Assembly: GCA_039000515.1 (NCBI GenBank)
Contig: JBCFYV010001001.1
Location: 11,273,373 to 11,337,372 of the forward strand
Direction: 5' to 3'
Length of the DNA: 64,000 nt
DNA from: Timema cristinae
Lineage: Eukaryota; Arthropoda; Insecta; Phasmatodea; Timematidae
Shown: one piece after another, positions 11,527 to 23,023 of the stretch
How positions within the stretch are numbered: position 1 is the first letter of the stretch
How the letters are laid out: every line of letters begins with the position of its first letter
Program-made: the position numbers and the translations under genes
The notes under the pieces: generated by a model
Databases searched by the model: none
What the model was told of the DNA's origin: nothing
What the model saw: the letters and a program-made list of their open reading frames with translations, nothing else

Positions 11527-12290
11527 TCTCTCAGTAAAGAGCACCATCATTTGTGGCGATTATAAACCATTTCACTTTAATATATTTTCATTCCTCAAAG
11601 TGAAGACATTTATTATATATTATCAAAATGTACGATTATAAGCTATGGTTTTATATTGGTTGTTTTTGGTTTTAAAAAAAAGTGGTGGGTAAGAGTGGCG
11701 CCTTATTTTCTGGTTTATATGGAATTAATTAATAAGCATTTACTTTACCTCACAATAGTTTTTATTAAAAATATACCAACATATTTTGGTCACACTGGGA
11801 TTTGCAATGGCTTAAGGGTGACCTGGTGGTCTAAGGGTAAGGTGTCTTGACTTCTGTGCTGGGGTCCGGGGTTTAATCCTCGTTCTGGCACAGATTTATA
11901 TGATTACCAAACCATTCCTTCACCTCTGACAAGACGAGTATTAATCACAACTTATGAGTGTGTGGAATGCCAGGCCTCCACCATGGTTCGGATTCCACGT
12001 TAAACTGTAGGCCCTCCATTTCATCTCACAATCACCCTACCATTACACATTAACATAAGTGCATATAACCCAAACGGGTAATAAAACGCGGTGATGATGA
12101 TAATAATAATAATAATGCAATGGCCTAAAACCCAAATTATTTTTTTCTAGTCTGGTTTTGAGTGTATCAAATGGAATAATATAAAATTTGAATCGATATT
12201 GATATTATTGAATTTAAAAAAAAACTAGGAATATAAATTGAATTTAAAACATTTATTTTGTTTATATTCACCACTAATCTTAATCAGCTT
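11527..12290 (+). repeat. interspersed repeat R, copy 1, split by a SINE-B
   Basis: 11527-11815 and 12116-12290 together match a second copy at 19709-20075, with shared wording such as GAGCACCATC, TTATTTTCTGGT, AAGCATTTACTTT and the following AAATTGAATAACATAAAA-type block. The family's type is unknown to me. The copy was intact before the SINE-B at 11816-12115 entered it. Confidence 0.65.
11816..12115 (+). mobile_element. SINE-B, plus copy inside repeat R
   Basis: 300 bp with head GGTGACCTGGTGGTCTAAGG, the GGCCTCCACCATGG body, the tail AACCCAAACGGGTAATAAAA and a (TAA)n end. The 13-bp TGCAATGGCYTAA flanks it on both sides (11803-11815 and 12116-12128) as a target duplication, with one C/T difference. 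The first tail base at 11816 is taken from the alignment to the 5374 copy. Confidence 0.85.
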
Positions 12291-12306
12291 GACTTTTTTG
12301 TTTTAG

Positions 12307-12500
12307 GAGGAGGCATTGCGGGCTTTTGTTCAACCTGAAACTTTGGATGGCAACAATCAGTACTTTTGTGAAAAGTGCAATAAAAAATGTGATGCTCACA
12401 AAGGTCTTAAATTTTCCAAGTTTCCTTACCTCCTCACTTTGCACCTCAAACGTTTTGACTTCGACTACCAGACATTACATAGGATCAAGCTTAATGACAA
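12307..12500 (+). CDS. USP47: USP47 coding exon 6: second zinc-ribbon pair
   Basis: Acceptor TTTTTGTTTTAG, donor CAA|GTAAGT, exit phase 2. Residues 325-389. C345-E-K-C348 is the second CxxC of the zinc ribbon. [20 protein letters not shown] is the core beta-strand motif that supports the active site and is almost identical to vertebrate USP47. Confidence 0.97.
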
Positions 12501-12801
12501 GTAAGTAATCAATTATTCCTACTAATAACTAGGAATGGGTTCTTCTAAACCTTTGATCCATTTTTAACTCTTTCGCTGCAATACTTGCATTTATGTACAG
12601 TGCGCTAAGAGTTTTGCAAAGCTTGCATTATTAAGAGTTCATACTTTCTGGCACTGGGACTCGCATTTTAGAAAGAATTGTTTAATAGTTAACTATTGAC
12701 ATTTGTGACAGTATTATGAAGTGTTTGCTCCTAAAAGTTGTATTTTTTCCCATAAAATATTGTTGAATAAACCCTTGTAAGCTCCTGATAAGAGAATATT
12801 T

Positions 12802-13195
12802 TACATCCATTACTGTTTCCAGTCTGTGGTCTGGGTCAGTTTTTTATTCAAGCCATATATTTTCTACTACTGGCCTGTCGTAGCTTCACATGCTTTATAA
12901 TCTAACTTAAGACTAGGATAGGCACAAAATCCCGTCGCTATCCATTCTTCCGTGTTCTTCTTTTCATTGTAAAAGCCATGTTGTGTTCGTCCCCCTTTAT
13001 ATGTTTCTATCCACCTTTCCTATACCTTCTTCCAAATATAATATTATGACTAGGTCAGGTACACCTTCCAGTCCCCGGACATTGACTTATCAAAGTGAAA
13101 GGGTAAACCCATATTTTCATCAATGTTAAAATTTTTGGCCTTGCCGAGAATTGAACCAGACACATGCTACCAATGAGCTAAGGTGTCAGACTGAC
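12802..13195 (-). mobile_element. SINE-D, minus copy
   Basis: Matches the plus-strand SINE-D at 59045-59320. Reversed tail words GTTTCCAGTCTGTGG and TTTTTTATTCAAGCC are followed by reversed body and head, with box B GGGAATTGAAC-like near 13146 and box A near 13170. A stretch around 12960-13050 does not match and may be a separate insertion. Intron 6. Confidence 0.65.
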
Positions 13196-13569
13196 AGGGA
13201 GAATACTAATAATAATAAAATTACCTGGTCTTGGCGAGATATAGAGTAAACCTTCTATCTACGGTACATAATACTGACACTAAATTAGTGTAAGTACGTT
13301 CTAATAAAGGGAAAAATGGGTGCCTTACTTTGTCTAAACTCATTTGTTGGCCTACTACACTGACTTTATAAATGTAGTAGGTGAATTTGACCAGATGTTT
13401 ACAAACTACAGGTAATCCAGAAGAACTTAAAGGGGTACAATCTTATATAGTATTTCTTTTGTTGAAACAACCCTTGTAAATGTGTGAATCACATTATGGC
13501 TACCAGTAAAAAAAAAATAGATTTGGAACTAATTATAGCCATGTATTGATTGGAGGGCCATGAGTAAAC

Positions 13570-13800
13570 TACAACAAATCAGTCTCTGCTAACATGCTTG
13601 ACTAGACTGCTGATGAAAGAGATATTGGGGCTCAAATCCTGGTTGGATGTACTAAGGGTAGTTTTTTTCCAAAATGGTTTTTCACTCTTCCTTCACAAAA
13701 ATACGGGTACACTAAATTCAACTTTACTCATCCCTAACTCATTTGCCTAATTAATACATATGCATATAAATTAAACAGAAAGTAAGCTACCGTGATTTAA
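13570..13800 (+). mobile_element. SINE-A, plus copy, diverged
   Basis: The head has GACTAGACTGCTGATGA and box B-like GGGGCTCAAATCCTGG. The body has CACTCTTCCTTCACAAA. The tail is decayed. Intron 6. Confidence 0.6.
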
Positions 13801-14274
13801 AAAAAAATTGTTTGAGTAAAAGTATCGCAAACTTGGATGATGATGTGACTTTTTGAGGCCATCACATTGGGAAAATAAGGGGGAAAAGACTTAAGAGGAA
13901 ATGGAGATAACATTCTACTGTAGAGCATATCTGGAAAAATTAGCCTTGTATGTCATTCCTTGTTTTAAAATATTTCACATTCCCGAGGTTTACAAAAGAA
14001 TTTGAAAATGATCCATTAACATGTATGGATTGCATTTTATGATTTTTTTACTAAGGTTCATAAAATAAAAATTATTTATTTTTATAATGTGGCGAACAGA
14101 TATAAACCATCATTAAATATTTTTTTAAATATTCAAACTTTGATCAACTTTGGGAATATCTCATATTACTCGATTCAACTTCATATGGAAAAAGTTGACC
14201 CCATACACACCCCTAAAAATTGATTAGTTTTTTTGACCACGTAGGAATGAGATTTAGCTTTTTGTGTGTTTTAG

Positions 14275-14473
14275 GGTGGTATTTCCAGACTTGTTGAACC
14301 TGAATAGTTTCATATTAACAGCGGCATCGATTAAAGAGGACAGTGAACCTGTCACAGAGGATATGATTGTCAAGAATGATGACAGTAGCACCACGGATAG
14401 CGGATCAGCCCTTGATGATGAAAGTTGCCAAGGTACCGACACGACCATCCTGACACAGGATATAGACTATCAG
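14275..14473 (+). CDS. USP47: USP47 coding exon 7: acidic insert of the USP core
   Basis: Acceptor GTGTGTTTTAG, donor CAG|GTAAAC, exit phase 0. Residues 389-455. It begins KVVFPDLLNLNSFI (vertebrate MTFPEELDMSTFI) and then passes into a Ser/Asp/Glu/Thr-rich, low-complexity insert that every USP47 has between the fingers and the His box. Sequence similarity drops here, as is usual. Confidence 0.93.
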
Positions 14474-14594
14474 GTAAACAAGACATTCACAATGCAAATA
14501 AACCAGAACATATTTCTTGTAGCTTCAGTCCATGGTAATAAAGGATAAACACTGATATACAATTAAACAACACAAATCTAATCTTCTTTTTACA

Positions 14595-14880
14595 TCCATT
14601 ACTCTCTACAGCCTATGGCCTGGGTTAGTCTTTTATTCATGTCATTTATTTTTCCACTACCGTCTAGCTAGGCCTCTGTAGCTTGATATGCCCTATAATC
14701 TACCTTAAGACTAGGACAGGTACAACATCCAGACTCCAGCCGTTAATTTATAAACGTTAAAGGATAAACCCATATTTTTCTCGGTGATAAATTTTTGGTC
14801 ATACGGGATTCAAACACCACTGAGCTCAGTAGGTAAACACGCCACTGACTGAGTAAGGTGTTGGGCTCAAATCTAATTTA
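14595..14880 (-). mobile_element. SINE-D, minus copy
   Basis: Runs from ACATCCATTACTCTCTACAG-type wording through CTTAAGACTAGGACAGGTAC to the reversed head near 14815-14870. Intron 7. The same order of words is seen at 20565 and, in plus sense, at 59045. Confidence 0.65.
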
Positions 14881-15375
14881 GTAAAATTAACTAAAATAAA
14901 TGTAAAAATGACACCTGCACATGGAATCAAACTCATTTCTCGTGTTTAGGTATAATTTTTCACTCTGAATATAATTCATATGTGGCAGATTTCCTTAATT
15001 ATAATCATTCATCCCCAAGACCTTGATATATACTTAATTTTATAGCTTTACTTTCTTCCATCATAATTAATTATATTAACATTTAAGTTTTGGGTTACGC
15101 TTGGATAGCCATGGGAACTTTAAATCTTTAAAGATATCTATGGATTTGAGAAATGATCTAACTCTAGATAAAAAAAAAAAATCAAACTCATGAGTTGTTA
15201 AGATTGAACTTCACCATTTTATCTAGAAAATTTATATTCTTTTATCACTTAACTAAATGGGACCCTACACTTTCATTCAGAATGTTAGTCTTAAAGACAT
15301 TATGCATCATTATCAGTTTTCGGGTCATTATTTCATCAATCAAAGTGCAACTATTGCAAAAAGTTGAATAATAAG

Positions 15376-16987
15376 TAGAGATGGGCCACTCGAATCTTCG
15401 AATCCACCGAATCCTGACAAGTATTCGAGATTCGAGTATTCTGTGTTTACTGGATTCGATGATCGAATCTTTCACCTCATAAACAAAGTATAATATGTTG
15501 AATTCAAAAATTACTTAGTTAGGCCTACTTGAAAATGGACAACTTAATCTGTAATATTTATTTTGTCAGACGAAAGAGATAAACATGAATACAATTATTT
15601 TTTTTTAAACAAAAAATTGTTAGGTGTGGAAAATCTTACGTGCCTAGTACCCTAACCTCCCAGCCGTATGGGAAACTTGGACTCGACCGTTTCATCACAT
15701 GCTCACTTCTAAAACTTTCACCTCGCGAACAATCTTGTAAATATTTTAATAAACACATCAAAACTCTTCAAAAACTGAAAATCAAAACTAGAATTACAAA
15801 TAAACTTGAAATAAATTAAACAAATTACGGCTTTTTTTTAACCGAAATAAGAACACATTACGGATGATACAAAGTCAGCCGCCACTACACACGATATAGT
15901 CAAGTCGCCATGACATATATTATGTTTACTCGCCCAAGTGATGATTAAAATAAAGATACTGTTAATTCTTACTACCCAACTGGTTTTAATTATCTACAAC
16001 ATTGTAAAGAACCCCAATTTATTGCATACAATCCTTAAGTTAGACATGTTGTTGGGTTTCATGAAAAGTAGATACTGTCAAGTATCAACAGTCAGTTTAT
16101 TCATCCCTACCGGCGTATGTATCGTATATCGATTGTTTGTTTAAAATCAATTCAGGTAATCTGATCACTTAGTAAGCACTCTCGAGTTTTAAGAATCAAA
16201 TAATGACTTGCTAATCCATTATTTATTTTTAAATTGATTTTAACTTAGTTCTTATTATTTCTTTTAAATATGTTATTGAAGTAATTGTGGAAATATTCAA
16301 ATGTAGTCCTGCCTTATAAAATGGGAATGAACAGATTGTAGTCGAAAATATGTTCGTGTTTTAAATAGAATGTATTCTCAGAAATCGATATTTCGCAAGA
16401 ATCGAATATATTTGTTTTCTATGCAAAAATAGATAATGGGCATAAAAGAAAATAATAATAAAACATACTTAAGCATCATTGAGTTCACTATTTCCAATCA
16501 ATGTTTAATTGTCAAGCACATTGTTTTAGTCTTTATTAAAAATATCTGTTTTTATTTTTATTTTTGTTATCTTAATACAATAAATTATCCTTTATTGATG
16601 ATTAAAGTTGATCAAAGGATAACTAGGCCTAATCTGTTTATTTCACATGTTTTCTAGAAACTTAACCCATTCTAACAACACTTTTAAAAATAACTAAAAG
16701 ACACTCAAATTTTGATTGATTTGATTTTTAAACAATAATATGAGTCTAGATTGTTTAATTTGGCTGGATTTTAACCTATATTTTGGGAAGGGGGGGGGGG
16801 TGATTATAATTGAAAGCATGATTGAAATAAACCTTAATTCACAGTTAAGGCCTATATGGTGTAATGTAGGTCTATTTGTAAATCATTAAAATTTATAACG
16901 ATTTGCTAGGATTCGGATTCGATATTCGAGATTCGAAAATAAAATGTGGATTCGGATTCGAGAAATAGTGGATTCGACCCAACTCTA
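15376..16987 (+). mobile_element. non-autonomous hAT element, copy 1
   Basis: 1612 bp with inverted ends TAGAGATGGG...CCCAACTCTA. The subterminal parts are rich in CGAATC and GATTCG words on opposite strands. ATAATAAG flanks it on both sides (15368-15375 and 16988-16995), an exact 8-bp target duplication, which is the hAT hallmark. There is no transposase frame inside. A second copy with its own 8-bp duplication lies at 30927-32427. Confidence 0.9.
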
Positions 16988-17006
16988 ATAATAAGAAAAA
17001 CAACCT

Positions 17007-17290
17007 ACTTTGGTGGTCATGTGGTTTAAGGCGTCACTTTCACCTTTCACACTAGAACATACTACTGATGATGGAGTGATTGCGGTTCGGATCTCGGTCA
17101 GGTTTGCTTAGTGGTGTCATCGTCCCTCCCCCTCCCCACCTGCGAAAGGGTTTTCCGCTCTTCCGCCACACAAATGCAGGCACACATCCTATAAATTCAA
17201 CCTTATTCATCTTTAACCCATTAGTTTGATTAGTATATAGTCATATAATCCAAATGATCAGCAAGATACAGCGCTAAAAATAATAATAAT
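17007..17290 (+). mobile_element. SINE-A, plus copy
   Basis: Head TTTGGTGGTCATGTGGTTTAAGGCG and box B GGTTCGGATCTCGG, body with CGCTCTTCCGCCACACAAAT, and a tail like 'CCAAATGATCAGCAAGATA' ending in (TAA)n. It stands only about 20 bp after the hAT element in intron 7. Confidence 0.8.
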
Positions 17291-17320
17291 AATAAAAAAT
17301 TAAAGTGTGTGAGTACACAA

Positions 17321-17361
17321 GAGTGACAGTAATACTGAGACCCTCAGTATTACTGTCACTC
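17321..17361. repeat. perfect 19-bp hairpin with a 3-nt loop
   Basis: GAGTGACAGTAATACTGAG (17321-17339) is followed, after ACC, by its exact reverse complement (17343-17361). Intron 7, about 30 bp after the SINE-A (TAA)n tail. Confidence 0.85.
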
Positions 17362-17776
17362 TCTCCTAACTTTTGCAAGACTGATGGACTGTTAATGATG
17401 TGATCAGAAAATTCAGATCTCATCATTATTTTCGACATTTTGACCATTAGTCAGTCAGTACACGATCATCATTATTGTCAGTATTTTTAATATTATCAGT
17501 CTGACTAACTGTGTAGGGTTCCAGTTATTGTGTTGTATATCACTCCTATAATTTAAACCCGTACTCTATCACATATAATCTAAATATTAAATACATATAT
17601 GTATTTACTTAACCTTCCCTTATTTCTGCCAAACTTTTTTTTAAAACAATAACCTAATTTATACATATTTTCAAAAAATAAATATTTTTATAACTTACAA
17701 CTATTTATAAAAAGAAAATTTGTTTTAAAACTATAACCAGCTTGTAGTTATAGAAAATATTACCCTTCCTTTGCAG

Positions 17777-17989
17777 GAAGACGACGAAGGTATTGATATG
17801 AGTAATGGTCCGAACCATCATGAGAACGAGAAGAACCGGCGCCACACTTTGCAGCGTGGGCCTTACATGTACGAGCTCTTCTCCATTATGATTCACTCGG
17901 GCAGCGCTTCGGGCGGACACTATTATGCCTATATCAAGGACTTCAAGAGCAAGGAGTGGTTTTGCTTTAATGACCAGACTGTCAGTCGG
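17777..17989 (+). CDS. USP47: USP47 coding exon 8: His box and catalytic Asp
   Basis: Acceptor CCTTTGCAG, donor CGG|GTAAGT, phase 0 in and out. Residues 456-526. ELFSIMIHSGSASGGHYYAY is the USP His box, with catalytic His503 in the CAC codon at 17918-17920. FNDQTVS carries Asp521, the third triad member. Confidence 0.97.
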
Positions 17990-18019
17990 GTAAGTGCATT
18001 TGTCCAGGATTTAAGTATA

Positions 18020-18066
18020 TTATTATTACTAGCACCGCGTCTTACTACCCATTCGGGTTATACGCA
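18020..18066 (-). mobile_element. tail-only SINE/LINE insertion, 47 bp, with target duplication
   Basis: The insert is nothing but the shared 3' tail: on the minus strand TGCGTATAACCCGAATGGG, then AGTAAGACGCGGTGCT and a short TAA run. GATTTAAGTATA flanks it on both sides (18008-18019 and 18067-18078), so it is a genuine target-primed insertion and not the remnant of a longer copy. It lies 31 bp into intron 8. A sister event is at 30138-30182. Confidence 0.85.
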
Positions 18067-18369
18067 GATTTAAGTATAGTATGAAATACTTGGTCAGGGT
18101 TAAGTCCATACATAAATCAAGTGTGCTGATACTGAATCAGTTCTTTCTGTTCACAAGCTTATAACTAGCGATAGGATCTTTAAAATCTTAAAGATATTAG
18201 AAAAATTTTTGGATTTGATCATCAAATCTTCAATTTTTATCTTTTATTTTAGTATGTCAAGTGAAATTTGTTTTATAGCTCTAATACTGATTTTAGGTGT
18301 ATCAGAACCAATTATACCTATATAATGACCAGTTCCCAGACAAGTGATTTAACACTTAGCTGAACGTTT

Positions 18370-18450
18370 GAATTAAATCTTTGAATCCACTGAATCCTGA
18401 CAAGTATTCGAGATTCGAGAATTCTGTGTTTTACTGGATTCGATGGTCAA
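18370..18450 (+). repeat. fragment of the hAT family end
   Basis: TTGAATCCACTGAATCCTG and TATTCGAGATTCGAG match the first 80 bp of the hAT elements at 15376 and 30927. The rest of the element is missing. Intron 8. Confidence 0.6.
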
Positions 18451-18496
18451 ATACTACTGCTCTATATTACTCACACTAAAAATAACCCTTTCATGG

Positions 18497-18875
18497 TGGC
18501 TACAGACAGGAAAAACCTGGAAAAGTCAGGGAATTTTTGAATAACAGGGAAAACAGGGAAATGCCAGTGAATTTAACTAAAAATAAGGAAAAGTCAGGGA
18601 ACTGAAAAATGTCTAAAATTTTCAACTAATTTTGCAACTAAACACTAAAACAAATGTTAATACCTAAATAAAATAACATTTTAATTTTTAAAATAACTGA
18701 TAAAACTGTTTGTTTAGTAGACACAAACTTTTTTTAATATGTGATCAATAATAAATAAACAAAAGTCATCATCCACCATTAAAAGTGGAAAAAAGTGGTC
18801 AGGGAAAATTTAGAAATGTTTCCTGGAAAACCTGAAAAAGTCAGGAAATTTTGTAAAAAAAATAATTTTTGTAGC
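18497..18875. mobile_element. inverted-repeat MITE with CCTGGAAAA / TCAGGGAA words
   Basis: It starts GTGGCTACAGACAGGAAAAA and ends with the reversed TTTTTGTAGCC. Both ends carry short CCTGGAAAAGTCAGGGAAT-type runs. Related ends are seen at 7379-7460. The superfamily is unclear to me, and I see no target duplication. Confidence 0.4.
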
Positions 18876-19248
18876 CTTTGTTTTAATTCAAATTTGACTC
18901 AAAGGGGAAAATGCTTTTTCACACACACCTTTAAAGAAATTTTAGATTTGCACTAAAGAAAAAAGCAAACTCGCACTGAATCGAACATGTCTTATCTCCC
19001 CTCCTGATTCATAGAGTTGCAGAATAGCTCATATTTCTTCATAAAGCTTAAGTTGTTCTTTTTAAACAGCAACGATGTGATTTCACAGCAGTCAATTTTA
19101 TGAAAAATGAAAATTTAATTCCTGCATACTAAACTAAGGTTTAAGCTATCTGCTAAAATTGGAATTTTTTCTGGAAAATGTAGGCAATTTTATAAAAAGA
19201 AAATCGTGACCAATAGGTTACTATCTCATGAAATATTTTTTCTTGTAG

Positions 19249-19416
19249 ATTACTAAAGATGATATCCAGAAAACATATGGCGGTGGACCTTTGAAAGGTT
19301 ATTACTCAGGTGCCTACAGTTCAAGTACAAATGCATACATGTTGATGTATCGACAAATTGACAAAACAAGAAATTGTGATGCTTTGTCAACTGAGGAATT
19401 CCCTCCACATATCAAG
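19249..19416 (+). CDS. USP47: USP47 coding exon 9: end of the catalytic core
   Basis: Acceptor TTTTTTCTTGTAG, donor AAG|GTAAAT, phase 0 in and out. Residues 527-582. ITKDDIQKTYGG and SSSTNAYMLMYRQ are the last strand and helix of the USP fold. EEFPPHIK begins the link to the C-terminal ubiquitin-like domains. Confidence 0.96.
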
Positions 19417-19529
19417 GTAAATACTTGTAACTTTTTTTTAACACCTATTATATGATGAATTAAATAGCCAAGCTATTGTATTTTTTTAACTACAGTTATA
19501 GCTGTATCCAAATATCACTTCATATATTG

Positions 19530-19694
19530 AAAAAGACACCTGGACACGGGAATTGAACCCAAGACCTTATGCTTAGTACACCAATGCTATAACCACTGAG
19601 CTATCCAGGATTCATCCAATTCTCAGGGTCCATCTTCACTTATATTTTAAGGCAGAATTTAATGGATATCCATGAATTGTCAACTACATATGAG
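19530..19694 (-). mobile_element. SINE-C, minus copy
   Basis: On the minus strand the head reads like a tRNA: GGATAGCTCAGTGGTTATAG (box A) and TTGGGTTCAATTCCCG (box B), preceded by a conserved CCCTGAGAATTGG-type body. Intron 9. The family recurs at 21050, 35865, 46950 and, in plus sense, 47113. Confidence 0.75.
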
Positions 19695-19708
19695 TGAACA
19701 ATTAATTA

Positions 19709-20075
19709 GGGGTAAATAGCACCATCTCTTGTGAGGTTTATAAACTATTTCATTATACAGCTTCGGTCCTCAGAGTTAACACATCTGCCACCCATTATTC
19801 AAAGGTGTGATTATTGGCTATGTGAAGGTTTTAATAAAGGCTCTTTTGGTTATAAAAAAATAAGTATGCCATATTTTCTGGTAACAATCTATAAGCATTT
19901 ACTTTTAACTCACAAGAATTGTTATTAAAACCATATTAACATATTTTAAGCACATTGTGAGATTTTGCAACATCCTAAAACCTGATCATTTTTTTTTTAT
20001 AGTTTGGTTTGATTTGATTTATCAAATTGAATAACATAAAATTAAAATTGATATCGATAGTATTAAAGCTTCGCA
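19709..20075 (+). repeat. interspersed repeat R, copy 2
   Basis: Unbroken counterpart of the copy at 11527-12290. It supplies the pre-insertion sequence at the point where SINE-B entered the other copy (TTTTGCAACATCCTAAAACC). Confidence 0.65.
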
Positions 20076-20300
20076 GACCCTTACTATTTATACTCTGTGA
20101 TTTACTTTGTCATTGTGGTTAAATGCGAACTGCACCCTTTCTTCCATCCTCTATAAAGTAGTAAGTTAATTAATATCCTAGCGAAAGATCATGCCATTAT
20201 AATCTTGTTTGGCCTTGTTCTTTCTACCATTGTTTCAACTAGTAATGTGATTTCTTTAATCACCCTTGTAATGAAGAATTCTCTTTTCCCATCATGTCAG

Positions 20301-20480
20301 GATTTGTTACTAAAAATCCAGCAAAAAGAAGAGAGCGATCGACTGTTACGGGAGAAAGAGATGGACATGTGTAAATTGAAAGTGTACTTCCGTCATCCTA
20401 CTACAAATACTGTAACATACATAAAGCTCCCGTGTGAAAATCAAACGATTCTTCGTGAAGTAACATTTATAGCTTACAAG
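20301..20480 (+). CDS. USP47: USP47 coding exon 10: charged helix and ubiquitin-like fold
   Basis: Acceptor ATCATGTCAG, donor AAG|GTAGGT, phase 0 in and out. Residues 583-642. A charged helix (KIQQKEESDRLLREKEMD) is followed by CKLKVYFRHP, the first strand of a ubiquitin-like domain (vertebrate CKIKLFCLHP). Confidence 0.95.
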
Positions 20481-20564
20481 GTAGGTGTCCACATGCAAGA
20501 TCTCTAAACAAGGACTTTATTACTTACTCTCCTTTAGATCCCTTATAATTTTGTTTTACTACCA

Positions 20565-20830
20565 TCACTGTTTCCAAGGTCAGTTTTTTATTCAACCGAT
20601 TTATTTTCCACTACCGGATTGCTAAGCCTGTCTTAGCTTCATATGCATTATAATCTAACTTAAGACTAGGACAGGAACAACATCCAGTCCCCGGCCATTA
20701 ATTCATCACTGTGAAGGGGTAAATCCATATTTCACCATTGATAAACTTTTCAGCCATGCCGGGAATTGAACCTGGGATTCTTAGCTCAGTAGACAGACAT
20801 GCTACTGACTGAACTTAGATCCTTAGTAAT
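20565..20830 (-). mobile_element. SINE-D, minus copy
   Basis: Reversed tail (GTTTCCAAGGTCAGTTTTTT), body (CTTAAGACTAGGACAGGAAC) and head (GGGAATTGAACCTGGGATTC, near 20760). Intron 10. Confidence 0.7.
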
Positions 20831-21049
20831 TTTTCTATTTTTATTTAATGCCCAAGCTAGTTAGTAACTAAACTCTTAACAAATGTATGACACCTTCAAT
20901 CCCAACTATGCCTGAATTAACTTTAAATTGCTTCAAGAGGGAATTATTGTTAACGAAAACTGTCTGCCACTACCACTTGTAGAGTCACCGCATGTAGAAC
21001 ACCTCCCTGGTAGGGATGGCATCTTTATTCTTGGTTAATTTAAATTTGT

Positions 21050-21185
21050 TGAAAAATGACAACTAGACATGGGAATCAAATCTGGGACCTTTGATTTAGC
21101 ATGCCAACGCTTTACTACTGAGCTATCCATTATTGGTCCTGTACTCAGAATCATAGTTTAAGCTTGAGTCTGTGATGAATGATCG
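21050..21185 (-). mobile_element. SINE-C, minus copy
   Basis: Reversed head with GCATGCCAACGCTTTACTAC and GAGCTATCCA, followed by the family body. Intron 10. Confidence 0.65.
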
Positions 21186-21760
21186 TTAATTAGATTAATT
21201 TTCATGAGAATTAACAATATAAAACTATAAATAATGTTATTAAGTAACAGATGTCATCTTTCTTAGCCTTTTTTCTTTGCAAAAAACCATCCCAATTTCA
21301 CTGTTACAAATTTTTCTTCTTTATATTCCTATAACCATTAAAACTTCTCACTATAGAAAATGTATCCCCTCAACCAAAGACGATTGGTAATTAAGTATGA
21401 TATGTGTTTGATCTGATTTTATAACAGTTATTTTGTGACCAAAGGCAAACATTTTAAATTTAGGAATGAGAAATGTCAGTGTAATTTTTCTATCAATTCT
21501 ATACCACTTAAATTTGAGTTGATTTTATTTTGCCATGTTTAGACGAAATAAGAATTTTACTTAACACAAATTAGGGTCTCTAAATACATTACATAAATAT
21601 ATAAAATATTTTTAATTTAAAGTTGGCTGCATGAGAAGAGATTCAGTTTTTAACTGGTGAGGAATCAGAATTTAGGTTAAACTTAAAAAAATGGAATTAG
21701 TTTGGGAGGGGGGAGGGGAGAGAAAACACTTATTTATTTGTGGACTATTCTCGTTTATAG

Positions 21761-21968
21761 ATTCTAAAACTAGAAGATGTGATCCCCCTGGATAGATGCC
21801 GACTGGTGAATTATGACCATCTTCAGGATACTATAGAATGTAGTTTTGAAGGTCGCGAAGAGGATCCTATTGGAGATGTTTTATACATTTTGCGCAGTAA
21901 CTTCAAGTATGACCTTCTTCTCGAGACAAGAAGAGAAGATCAAGAGTTTGAGGTCTATCGAATTGGAG
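21761..21968 (+). CDS. USP47: USP47 coding exon 11: ubiquitin-like fold
   Basis: Acceptor TCGTTTATAG, donor GGAG|GTAAGT, exit phase 1. Residues 643-712. EDVIPLDRCRLVNYDHLQD and YDLLLETRREDQEFEVY match vertebrate EEVIPLDCCRLVKYDEFHD and FDLLLETRKPDQVF. Confidence 0.96.
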
Positions 21969-22084
21969 GTAAGTTGTCAGGATTTGTCCTGTCTATTGCC
22001 TTCACTTATTTTTGAGTGTAATCAATGCAAATATAGTATGCACTGTCAAAAAGAATTAATATGCACAGTGCTTGAAATTAATGT

Positions 22085-22470
22085 TGGGTCGAATCCACTA
22101 TTTTTCTAATCTGAATCTACAATTTCACTTTGAATCTCGAATATGAATACAAATCTTGGAAAAAAATTATGAGAAAAGGTGAAAATATAACTATAATAGT
22201 ATAAAATAAAATACAAATCATAACAATCTTAATATTCTTTATTACAATCCATTCATTATCACTTTTATACAGTCAGTTAAATATTAAGTTACTGGTCTGG
22301 GGCCTGGTTGTTAGGTTCATCCTATAATTATAATTGGCTCTTAACCACCAATAATCAATATTAGAGCCTCAAAACAAATTTCACTTGGAAGAAAAAAGTG
22401 AATCTTGAATCCGAAATTTTCTTGACTCCTTGAATTTTGAATATCCATAAAGCTTTGAGGGTCATTCCTA
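22085..22470. repeat. degenerate hAT-family fragment
   Basis: Opens with GTTGGGTCGAATCCACTATT, which matches the reversed right end of the hAT elements, and continues with AATCTCGAATATGAATAC. The far end is decayed. Intron 11. Confidence 0.5.
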
Positions 22471-23023
22471 TTTACATTTAAGTGAGTTGAATTTAAATAT
22501 TTTGAGATGGGGATTGAAGTTTGTATTTTTTTGCAGTTTTTTGTAACAAAAAATTTTTTTCTTGTCAAAGTAAATCAAGTGTTGCTTCAGTGGGCAAATC
22601 TAGGGATGTGAGAAAAGTATCGATACTTTACTAATATCATTATTTTCCTTTCACTACTTTTACTGATATTAGTACTCACAATCCAGTATTGAATCGGTAT
22701 CTAAAGAAATAACTTTTTTGTTATATTTCCATACTGGATTTAGGGGTGTACGAAGCTTCTACTTGGCTTCGAAACTTTGAAACAAATGTCAGCTTCGACT
22801 TCACTTTGAAAATAATTCCAGTTTTGAAGCTTCATCAATAACATATTGACAGCTAAAATACTTTATTTATGCTCACTTATTGCCATTTATATATGATATA
22901 AAAATATTTATTTGGAAAAATTCCTAAGTAATTGAGTTGTAAGTTGTAATATAACTTGATTTATTAGATTAAAATGAAATATTAATAACAATAAGTACAA
23001 TAAAACATTTTCTAAGTAACAAC

